Positions 23,177 to 29,947 of a stretch of DNA of 29,947 nucleotides are shown one piece after another; the first letter of the stretch is position 1; each line of letters begins with the position of its first letter. A model generated the notes under the pieces. The model saw nothing but the letters and a program-made list of their open reading frames with translations. It was not told the origin of the DNA and searched no databases. The translations under genes and the position numbers were made by a program. Source of the stretch: Actinomycetes bacterium. Its GTDB lineage: Bacteria > Actinomycetota > Actinomycetes > Propionibacteriales > Propionibacteriaceae. The stretch is taken from positions 1-29,947 of the forward strand of contig JAEZZG010000015.1 of the NCBI GenBank assembly GCA_023442485.1, read 5' to 3'.

Positions 23177-23204
23177 AGAGTACCGACCATGTTCACACCC
23201 ACAA
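23177..23204 (-). promoter_or_regulatory. Candidate promoter of the aminotransferase gene
   Basis: TTGTGG (23199-23204) and TACTCT (23177-23182) on the minus strand are separated by 16 bases. The predicted leader is about 50 nt and contains the hairpin at 23149-23165. Confidence 0.4.
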
Positions 23205-23221
23205 CCACATGACCACAAGGT

Positions 23222-23234
23222 GAGACGGCGTCTC
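23222..23234. promoter_or_regulatory. Palindrome, possible operator
   Basis: GAGACG-G-CGTCTC is a perfect 6+6 inverted repeat with a one-base centre. It lies about 18 bp upstream of the candidate aminotransferase -35, in the 308-bp gap after hrpA. The rest of that gap (to 23429) holds nothing that I recognise. Confidence 0.4.
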
Positions 23235-23429
23235 GATATATGGAGCAAGGGTGGGGTTGGGTGCGCAAACACGCAGATTCCCGGCTCTGTAGTTTGGCGC
23301 TTAGGCCAGCACCGGTATGGCAATAGACTGGGGCGCTACTCAAAGAGTGCCCTCTAAGCCTGGCCGAGTGGCCGTCCCTGACTCATCTGTGAAGACCAGG
23401 CGACCGGGCCTGGTTATGGCTTCAGCGGA

Positions 23430-26400
23430 TCACGCACCCAATGCAGATAGCGCGGCACCGACTCGCTTCGGCGAGACACTCACCTGGGTTCCCAGCCGCT
23501 GGGCGAAGATCTGCACCCGCAGCTCCTCGAGCATGAACCCCACGTCCTCAACGGGTTTGACGAATCGTCCCGGCGGTTGCTCATTACAGAGTTTGATGTA
23601 GCGATCCTCGAGTTCCCACAGTGGCTCGCACAAGAGATCGTCTCGTTCAGGACGCAACCGGAACTGCTCGATTCTGGCTGCCATGGCCTGAAGATAGGCA
23701 CTAATTCGGTTGAACCACGGGTCAGGGGTCGCCGAGACAAAGCCCGGGTAGATCAGGTCTGCGTATTGGTAGTTGAGGTCGTCGGCAATGTGAAGACCTT
23801 GGTCGAGCGAGTCGATGGTCGAGCGCACTTGGCGGGCATGGCGCATAATCTCGGCAACGACGGCGGCAACTTGCCTGGTTTGGTCAGCTTGGCGTTGTCT
23901 GACGGCTAGCTGCAGGTCACTGAAACTCTTCTCGTCGCGGATCACGATCGGGTCAGCTACAGCAAGCATGAGTTGTTCACACGCTTTCAACCAGCAATCT
24001 CGCAACAAGTCGGGAACTGATTCGTAGGGGTTGAATCCGAGGGCTAGTTTGTCGTGATTGGTCATGTGGGAGACCACCCAGCGAATGGGGTCAGGATTAG
24101 CCAAGATGAGTAGCCGACGGAGCCCGTCACTATGGGCCATTGCTGCAGCACTGGCGGTGTCGAAAACTTGGACGCCGACGCCATCTTTCTGGTCAATCAC
24201 CGCTGGGAAACCGATGGCCTCGTGGTCTCCCCGGGATAGAAAGACCTGATTGTCTACCGGCCCAAAATCCCAGCTCGTGCGCCCTGAGATCGTCGGAGTT
24301 GACTGGGTCAGTGCCTTCGAGATTTGAGGAGAGAGCTCACGAGTCAGCTCAGCGAGATCCTTGGAGACCGCGATCGTCTCTCCATGATCAGTGACCGCAA
24401 AGTTGATTCGCAGATGTTGGGGAAGTTGGTCTACGGCAAAGTCGCTAGCCGAGACGGCGATCCCGGTCAGCGCTGTGAGGGCCGCGCCACATTCTTCCCG
24501 AAAATCTGAGGCCGTCGCAGCAATACTGCCGGTTGGCCGGGTTTGTCCCTTGGTGTTTCCGGGTGTGTCTGAGTTTAGGTTGCGAGGCTGAGCGTGCCGG
24601 TCGATCCATTCCAGCGCCCGCCTGGCTACGTCTGGGGCTGGGACGAAGTTCGTCCGTAACTTCTTCGGTAATGACCGAATCAACTCCGTTACCAGTTCGA
24701 GCCTCATTCCAGGAACGTGCCAACTAAAGGTCTCAGGACGGACTTGATTGAGCTGGGTTAGTGGGATGGTGACAGTAACCCCGTCCGTGACTGATCCGGG
24801 ATCGAAAACGTAACTGACGGGGAATTCAGCGTCACCTACCGTCCAGAGATTGGGGAAGGAGTCGTGGGGGTGGCCCACCTGATCGAGGATCAGATCATCT
24901 ACCGACATGTCGAGACAGTGCGGATCGGCACTCCCCCACCATGCGGCGAATGAGGATTGAGAGTTAACTGTGGAGGGCAGGCGTCGATCATAGAAGTCGA
25001 AGATTTCTCGGTCAGAGACGAGGATGTCGCGGCGTCTGGAGCGCTCCTCGAGATCGGCAACTTCGTCGTAGATACGCTGATTGTGATCAATGAAGTCGTA
25101 GCGCGGGTTCCAATTACCTTCGACTAAGGCCTGCTGAATGAAGATTTCCCGGGCCTCGACGGGGTTGACCGACGCGTAGTTGATCAGCCGATCGGCAACG
25201 ATCGGGACCCCGTAGAGATACACCTTTTCCGTGGCAAGGACCGCCCCGGCACTCGACGACCAGTGGGGAGCGGCATAGGTGGACTTGGTCAGGTGTGCGC
25301 CGAGCTGGAGGACCCAATCGGGCTCGACGGCGGCAACGGTTCTGGCCCACAGCCTGCTCGTTTCGACCAGTTCAACGGCGACGATCAAAGACGGCGGGCG
25401 CTTCGCCAACGCTGATCCTGGTTGGATCACAAACTTGGCTCCGCGCGCCCCGAGGTAGTGTCGGGGTTGACGATTGAGCCGGGGACGTCTCTTGCCGCCC
25501 CGGGCTGGGTTCGCCGGTTCCGGCTCCAGCAGGCCGACATGGGTCAGCAACCCGGAAAGCACCGAGATGACGACGTCATCGATTGACCCCGGGGCGTCAT
25601 TGACATTCATCGCCAAATCGCGGCTGATCTGTTTGAGCTGGGTGCGCAGATCTTGCCATTCGCGGACCCTGAGATAGTTGATGAACTCAGCGCGGCAACG
25701 TTTTCGCTGCTGGGTGCGACTAAGGTCCTTGCGTAGTTGCTTGAGGTAGCGCCACAGCCTAAGCATGGCGGCGATATCGCCTGCGGGGTCAACGTGGTTG
25801 GTGTCGGGGGCGGAGCCCGTCTGGGATGAGCTCACCCTGCCCTGGCTGCGGGGATCGCCAGGTGACCTGTCCGACTCTGGCCTCAGTGATGCCTCGACAT
25901 CTGTATCCCGGAAGAATCTGGCGTGAAGTTGGAGAGCCAGTTCGCGCTGCTCGGCGGGGTATTCGCGGACGTCCGGGATAGCTAGACCGGCAACGATAAT
26001 CTGCACCTCGCTCAGACATCGTCTGCGATCGGCTTCAATCAACATTCGCCCCAGCCTGGGATCGACCGGTATTTGAGCTAGTCGATGCCCGATTTTTGTC
26101 AGCCGCAGGGTTGATTTTGCGCCTCTTGCTCTGCCTATCCGCGATCCGTCACCCTTTGACCGTCCCGGACGACGATCCGATGCCTTGATCGCACCAAGTT
26201 CTCGAAGCAGGGTGATGCCGTCGGCAATCTGGGCGTGTTCGGGGGCTTCGAGGAAGGGGAAGGATTCGATGTCTCCTAAACCGTTGTGCACCATCTTGAC
26301 GATCACAGAGGCCAGGTTGGTGCGCAGGATTTCTGGCTCGGTGAACTCGGCTCGAGAGGCATAATCACTCTCGCTGTAGAGTCGAATACAGATGCCTGGC

Positions 26401-27653
26401 CCGACGCGGCCACACCGTCCGGCCCGTTGATTGGCTGAAGCTCGCGAGATCGGTTCGATGGGTAGGCGCTGCACCTTGGTGCGTCCAGAGAAACGGGATA
26501 TCCGGGCAGTGCCGGCGTCAATGACGAAGCGAATCCCCGGGACGGTAAGCGAAGTCTCGGCGATGTTGGTAGCCAAGACAACTCGGCGCTGCTGGTGGGG
26601 TTGGAAGATCAGATGCTGATCGGCGGCAGATAGTCGGGCGTAGAGAGGACGGATGTCGAGGTCAGGCAGGTCCCGCGATTTGATGGCGGCCTGGATGGCG
26701 TCTTTAGCGTCGGCGATCTCTCGTTCGCCGGAACAAAACACGAGGATGTCGCCTGGGCCTTCGTGGATCAGTTCGTCGATGGCGAAGACGATGGCATCAG
26801 CTTGATCGAGGGTGGCTGCGGCAGTGTTATCAGGAGTTGATCGGCTGGGGCGGGAAACGTTTGGGGACTGAGACCCATCTGGTTGAGCGCCCGTCAAGGC
26901 CTCGCTCACCCCTGACTCTTCTCCACCTGGTCTCCTGGCGTCAGGAGCTAGCCCGGGCTCAGGGACAGTCAAGGATGGACGCTCACTCGCGCTTTCGTTC
27001 TCAGGTTCAAGCGGGCGATACCTGATCTCGACGGGATAGGTTCGCCCAGATACCTCGACGATGGGGGCATCGTCGAAATGTGCGGAGAACCGGAGGGTGT
27101 CGATCGTCGCCGACGTGATGATGATTTTGAGATCAGGACGTTTGGGGGCGATCAGTTTGAGGTAGCCGATCAGGAAGTCGATGTTGAGACTGCGTTCGTG
27201 GGCTTCATCAATGATGATGGTGTCGTAGCGGCGCAACAGACGGTCGTGGCTGATCTCGTTGAGCAAGATTCCGTCTGTCATGAGAGTCAGCTTCGACTTC
27301 GCAGAGCGCTTAGAGGTGAACCTGACCTGGTAACCAACCTCATCGCCAATCTCGGTGGAGAGTTCATCTGCGATGCGTTCTGCCACGGTGCGGGCGGCGA
27401 GACGTCTGGGTTGAGTGTGGGCGATGGATTGACGCCCTAACCCCAGGCAAATCTTGGGTAGCTGGGTCGTCTTACCCGACCCAGTTTCGCCAGCAACAAT
27501 GACGACTTGGTGGTTGCAGATGAGTTGCGCAATCTCGTCGACGTGTTCGGCGATTGGCAGGTCAGGGACGCAACAAAAACGCAACACCTGGCCGTGCGTC
27601 TTCTGGCTTGGGCAGTCACTCGTGGCTTCACTAGGCGATGATTGCTGGGACAC
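23430..27653 (-). CDS. hrpA: ATP-dependent RNA helicase HrpA
   Basis: This is a DEAH-box RNA helicase of 1407 residues. Helicase motifs are Walker A GETGSGKT (55-62), DEAH (149-152), SAT (181-183), a motif V-like region TNIAETSLTVPGI, and motif VI QRAGRCGRVGPG. These are followed by the helicase-associated domains and the long HrpA-specific C-terminal region (DUF3418-like), as in E. coli HrpA, which is of similar length. Low-complexity insertions are notable: about 218-282 between the two RecA domains (Pro/Ser/Glu/Asp-rich), one near the winged-helix region (with RRPGRSKGDGSR), and another near ESDRSPGDPRSQG. The start is GTG 27651-27653 with GAGGTAGG 8 bases upstream. It lies 46 bp after the YbjN-domain gene, so the two are probably co-transcribed. 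In E. coli HrpA acts on ribosomes and mRNA. Confidence 0.95.
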   Translation of the reverse strand: MSQQSSPSEATSDCPSQKTHGQVLRFCCVPDLPIAEHVDEIAQLICNHQVVIVAGETGSGKTTQLPKICLGLGRQSIAHTQPRRLAARTVAERIADELSTEIGDEVGYQVRFTSKRSAKSKLTLMTDGILLNEISHDRLLRRYDTIIIDEAHERSLNIDFLIGYLKLIAPKRPDLKIIITSATIDTLRFSAHFDDAPIVEVSGRTYPVEIRYRPLEPENESASERPSLTVPEPGLAPDARRPGGEESGVSEALTGAQPDGSQSPNVSRPSRSTPDNTAAATLDQADAIVFAIDELIHEGPGDILVFCSGEREIADAKDAIQAAIKSRDLPDLDIRPLYARLSAADQHLIFQPHQQRRVVLATNIAETSLTVPGIRFVIDAGTARISRFSGRTKVQRLPIEPISRASANQRAGRCGRVGPGICIRLYSESDYASRAEFTEPEILRTNLASVIVKMVHNGLGDIESFPFLEAPEHAQIADGITLLRELGAIKASDRRPGRSKGDGSRIGRARGAKSTLRLTKIGHRLAQIPVDPRLGRMLIEADRRRCLSEVQIIVAGLAIPDVREYPAEQRELALQLHARFFRDTDVEASLRPESDRSPGDPRSQGRVSSSQTGSAPDTNHVDPAGDIAAMLRLWRYLKQLRKDLSRTQQRKRCRAEFINYLRVREWQDLRTQLKQISRDLAMNVNDAPGSIDDVVISVLSGLLTHVGLLEPEPANPARGGKRRPRLNRQPRHYLGARGAKFVIQPGSALAKRPPSLIVAVELVETSRLWARTVAAVEPDWVLQLGAHLTKSTYAAPHWSSSAGAVLATEKVYLYGVPIVADRLINYASVNPVEAREIFIQQALVEGNWNPRYDFIDHNQRIYDEVADLEERSRRRDILVSDREIFDFYDRRLPSTVNSQSSFAAWWGSADPHCLDMSVDDLILDQVGHPHDSFPNLWTVGDAEFPVSYVFDPGSVTDGVTVTIPLTQLNQVRPETFSWHVPGMRLELVTELIRSLPKKLRTNFVPAPDVARRALEWIDRHAQPRNLNSDTPGNTKGQTRPTGSIAATASDFREECGAALTALTGIAVSASDFAVDQLPQHLRINFAVTDHGETIAVSKDLAELTRELSPQISKALTQSTPTISGRTSWDFGPVDNQVFLSRGDHEAIGFPAVIDQKDGVGVQVFDTASAAAMAHSDGLRRLLILANPDPIRWVVSHMTNHDKLALGFNPYESVPDLLRDCWLKACEQLMLAVADPIVIRDEKSFSDLQLAVRQRQADQTRQVAAVVAEIMRHARQVRSTIDSLDQGLHIADDLNYQYADLIYPGFVSATPDPWFNRISAYLQAMAARIEQFRLRPERDDLLCEPLWELEDRYIKLCNEQPPGRFVKPVEDVGFMLEELRVQIFAQRLGTQVSVSPKRVGAALSALGA

Positions 27654-27699
27654 GTCTGCGGCCTACCTCATTGATCACTTCGGCAAATACCTGGCTATC

Positions 27700-28698
27700 T
27701 TAGTCGGATTCGTCGAAGGCAGTTCTGCCGTGCAGCCTGACGGCGAGCTGGTCGTCGAGGCTGTCGGCAACGGCGGAGATTATCTTCAATGCCTGGTGGA
27801 AGTGGGCTGGCACAAATGGCCTAGTGAAGATGGTGAGGTCAACGAAGACGCGGTCTGAGGCAACGGAGAAACGGACGAATTTTGCCTGGCAGTTGAGATC
27901 GTTGATCACTTCGGCAGCGCGGGTTCTCCCCTCAATGTCGTAGACCAACGGCGCGAGTAGCTCCATCACGTCGCCTTCCTTACTGATCCTGACGAAGACG
28001 ACGGTCGATCCAATCCGGAAAGAAAGCTCACCGTTGAAGCGCCCCACGGGTGGGAAACCACAGTACTGTTCCAGCTCGTCAGCAGTCAGCTCGACGAGGT
28101 GGTCGCGATTTCGAGGCATGACGGCGACGATGTCGTCGGGTTCGAGATTGACGGCCTCGTCGAGGGTGCGCGGTTTGGGTGAGTTAGCTTCGGTTTGGGT
28201 GCTCGGCTGCAAGACTTCGGCTAGATGATCGGGGGCGAGGAATACCGGATGCTGAACACCGAGGTCATCACGCAAGACGGTGACTGCGGTGCGCGCCAGG
28301 TAGGCATAGTCAGCTTCGGGGCGCTGAATGTAGTAGTTGCCATTGTCATCGATCTGCCATTCGGCAGACGGTGGCGTGAAGACGATGGTGGCTTCGTTGA
28401 TTTGTGGTGGTGTCTGAGCCGAGGGAGGCTGGACGGATTGATCTGGGCTGTCAGAGGCCAGCCGCAGCGGCGATCCGGTTTCTGCGGTGAGCCGGATCAC
28501 CGGTTCACCCGGGGTTTGGCTAAGGCCAGGAATCGCGGAGAACCTAACGCACGGGCTTCCCACCCCTTCCACAGCCGGAACCCCCAAGGTGAGGTCTCCT
28601 TCGTCGTCCATCATCGAGATGACTTCGGAGAGTTTCTCCTGGAAATCCGCCCACGCCCGGTCGATAGATCGATCAAGGTCGAACTCGTCAGCGATCAT
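27700..28698 (-). CDS. YbjN-domain (type III secretion chaperone-like fold) protein
   Basis: This protein of 332 residues resembles actinobacterial proteins with a YbjN/TY-chaperone-like domain. The C-terminal third (FRIGSTVVFVRISKEGDVMELLAPLV and onward) looks like the YbjN alpha-beta fold. The middle has EWQIDDNGNYYIQR and AYLARTAVTVLRDDLGVQHPVFL, and the first part is acidic and helical. A Pro/Ser/Gln-rich linker separates them. No function can be assigned beyond possible peptide or protein binding. The start is ATG 28696-28698 because AGGAG lies 10 bases upstream; a GTG at 28740 is open but lacks a site. It precedes hrpA by 46 bp on the same strand. The upstream region carries a cluster of CACCG motifs. 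Confidence 0.78.
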   Translation of the reverse strand: MIADEFDLDRSIDRAWADFQEKLSEVISMMDDEGDLTLGVPAVEGVGSPCVRFSAIPGLSQTPGEPVIRLTAETGSPLRLASDSPDQSVQPPSAQTPPQINEATIVFTPPSAEWQIDDNGNYYIQRPEADYAYLARTAVTVLRDDLGVQHPVFLAPDHLAEVLQPSTQTEANSPKPRTLDEAVNLEPDDIVAVMPRNRDHLVELTADELEQYCGFPPVGRFNGELSFRIGSTVVFVRISKEGDVMELLAPLVYDIEGRTRAAEVINDLNCQAKFVRFSVASDRVFVDLTIFTRPFVPAHFHQALKIISAVADSLDDQLAVRLHGRTAFDESD

Positions 28699-29176
28699 GC
28701 TTGATTTACTCCTGAAGTTCACGCCGGTAGTGACACTCACGACGGCTGCCTCGAGACAAGGGTGTATCTCTCACAGTGGCGCCTGCCCATAGGAATGCGG
28801 ATCGTTACCACAGCCCAAGCGACACTCTCTCAACGCCAGCCGATTCTTGAGTCACCGATAAGCTGAATCACCGAAACGGCAACCGCCGGTGGGTGAACCA
28901 CCGAAATGATGAACCCCGACGTGATAGTTCGCCCGTGCGACGATTCATCCCTGCGACAACCCACCTTGCTTGTCCTGCGCCTACCTTATGCCTACTTTGA
29001 GTCAACTTACCCTAACTGTAGGTGGAAGTTGGGGACTACGCGTCCCTGCGAAAACTCGACTACGGTGAATCCGACGTTGAAAATCACCGCTTAGTGACTT
29101 ACCACCGATGCCATTGTTGATGCCCGCCGTCGCTAGAGTCAGCCACCGGGCAGGCCGGGCATGAGACGAGGTTGCG
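28699..29176. other. 478-bp divergent intergenic region with CACCG/CGGTG motif cluster
   Basis: No convincing gene is present. CACCG occurs at 28853, 28869, 28899, 29085, 29103 and 29144, and its complement CGGTG at 28887 and 29063. Two hairpins use them: CGGTGG/CCACCG (28887-28903) and CGGTGA/TCACCG (29063-29089). A third hairpin is GGGAC/GTCCC (29032-29046). A 62-codon frame at 28906-29094 has no ribosome-binding site and no recognisable composition. Confidence 0.5.
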
Positions 29177-29710
29177 ATGAACCCCTTTAACTGGAATCTG
29201 CCGTGGATTTGGCTGTTCGTAGTGCTCTATATCCTAGTATTCTTCCGTTCTTGCGTGGTCTATTCCATCGCGCGCGGGATGGTTTCGGGCGCTAAGCGAG
29301 GAAACCAGAGAATCCGCGCAGCCCTCAATTCTCCCAGCTTCCGCAAAGCTGAGCGGGTCATCGGCCAATATGGGCCGGTGGCGGTGATGCTGTGTTTCTT
29401 GACGATCGGATTCCAGACGGCAGTATTAGCCTCAGCCGGGGCAACTCGAATGCCGATTCGCAGATATTGTGCTGGCTTAGCCGTGGGGGCGATCTTCTGG
29501 GCAGCCATCTATTCTACGATCGGCATCGCTGGCTTGAAACTGTTGGGTTTGGCTTGGCGCACTAATCCTGGGTTGACGATCCTAGGCCTAGCTGGCCTCG
29601 CCATCACCGTCGTCATCGCCTGCACCCTGGTTTCCCGTCCGCAACCCCAGGATAAGAATGTCCCCGACGTTGAGACCACGGTTTCACCCTCGACCCACGT
29701 TGCCGCCTAA
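29177..29710 (+). CDS. DedA/VTT-like small membrane protein
   Basis: This is a 177-residue membrane protein with about four hydrophobic segments: 8-28, 62-85, 98-122 and 130-150. The stretch RVIGQYGPVAVMLCFLTIG, then ASAGATRMPIRRYCAG, then GAIFWAAIYSTIGIAGL resembles the core of the DedA/VTT (SNARE-associated) fold, though it is shorter than full DedA proteins (about 200 residues) and lacks the usual glycine/acidic motif that I would expect. A role in lipid flipping or membrane homeostasis is possible by analogy only. The C-terminus is hydrophilic. The ATG has GAGG 5 bases upstream. It is divergent from the YbjN-domain gene. Confidence 0.7.
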   Translation: MNPFNWNLPWIWLFVVLYILVFFRSCVVYSIARGMVSGAKRGNQRIRAALNSPSFRKAERVIGQYGPVAVMLCFLTIGFQTAVLASAGATRMPIRRYCAGLAVGAIFWAAIYSTIGIAGLKLLGLAWRTNPGLTILGLAGLAITVVIACTLVSRPQPQDKNVPDVETTVSPSTHVAA

Positions 29711-29947
29711 TCTAGCCTCCGCCGCGTCTACCACTCATTTGCCGTAGCCGTAACGCCCTGATTCAGATGGGCTCCCACACAACCACCACATCGGCACCGC
29801 AGACCCCTCACACACCGCCCACCCGGCTACCTAGATATGCCAAATAACCCCTAAGCGCACTCGCCAGCCCCATGACGCTCTGCCAGATTCAGCCAGCTCG
29901 CTCCCACTACCCCAAACGAGACCATCCCCCACTACACCATCCAACAT
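29711..29947. other. C-rich terminal stretch without a supported gene
   Basis: The plus strand is markedly C-rich and G-poor from about 29760 onward. On the minus strand a frame is open from the window edge to a TAG near 29834, about 37 codons, and could be the 3' end of a gene beyond the window. The evidence is insufficient to call it. Confidence 0.3.

Noticed and set aside
23240..23330. Sequence with scattered tRNA-like pieces (GCAGATTCCCGGCTC) after hrpA
   Set aside because: No acceptor stem, anticodon arm or T-loop could be assembled, so it is not a tRNA.
28906..29094. Plus-strand 62-codon open frame between the YbjN-domain and DedA-like genes
   Set aside because: It has no ribosome-binding site, no conserved composition, and overlaps the CACCG motif cluster and hairpins, so it is more likely non-coding.

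Overview
The window is about 30 kb of chromosome from a moderately GC-rich actinobacterium. It carries conserved housekeeping and regulatory genes and no recognisable mobile element, CRISPR array, rRNA or tRNA. The actinobacterial assignment rests on the combination of SepH, DUF4193, DUF4235, DUF5998, a DUF7455-type zinc protein, an HrdB-like SigA with a long charged N-terminus, a SigB paralogue, and a GyrA-like ParC with the mycobacterial-type HPHGDASIYD motif. The gene content and moderate GC make me favour Propionibacteriales, perhaps Propionibacteriaceae. That is inference from memory, not a database result.

Layout. 1-1.4 kb: dut (-, running off the left edge), a DUF4235 membrane protein (+) and a DUF4193 zinc protein (-). 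1.56-2.63 kb: the cell-division protein SepH (+), lacking its usual N-terminus. 2.8-5.2 kb: a tightly overlapping minus-strand operon of DUF5998, an alkaline-phosphatase-superfamily phosphodiesterase and thymidine kinase. 5.3-6.4 kb: an App1-like (DUF2183) phosphatase. 6.4-12.9 kb: parC (+), an MFS transporter (-) and parE (-). 13.2-15.1 kb: a small zinc protein, a PiT phosphate transporter and its translationally coupled small membrane partner. 15.2-18.4 kb: the divergent sigma-factor genes sigA (-) and sigB (+). 18.7-20.8 kb: a minus-strand yeiH-like exporter plus tesB-like thioesterase operon, divergent from a LysR regulator (20.9-21.8 kb). 21.9-28.7 kb: an aromatic aminotransferase, the helicase HrpA and a YbjN-domain protein, all on minus. 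29.2-29.7 kb: a DedA/VTT-like membrane protein (+). The last 237 bp hold no convincing gene.

How the genes relate. ParC and ParE are the two subunits of topoisomerase IV. SigA is the primary sigma factor. SigB is a group-2 sigma factor preceded by a sequence that exactly fits the SigR/SigH consensus (GGAAT-N18-GTT), suggesting that a thiol or heat-stress ECF sigma factor feeds into SigB. The yeiH/LysR pair repeats the divergent exporter/regulator arrangement known from yeiH-yeiE. dut and tdk both serve dTTP supply but lie in separate units.

Points most worth checking: the SepH truncation; a Gly-to-Ala change in the ParE ATP-binding motif; the SigR-type sigB promoter; five genes with a TANNNT box 6-7 nt before the start codon (predicted leaderless mRNAs); a ~109-bp inverted-repeat structure between sepH and tdk; a terminator-like hairpin in the aminotransferase leader; and a cluster of eight CACCG motifs between the YbjN and DedA-like genes. 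I did not find a clear new multi-gene system.
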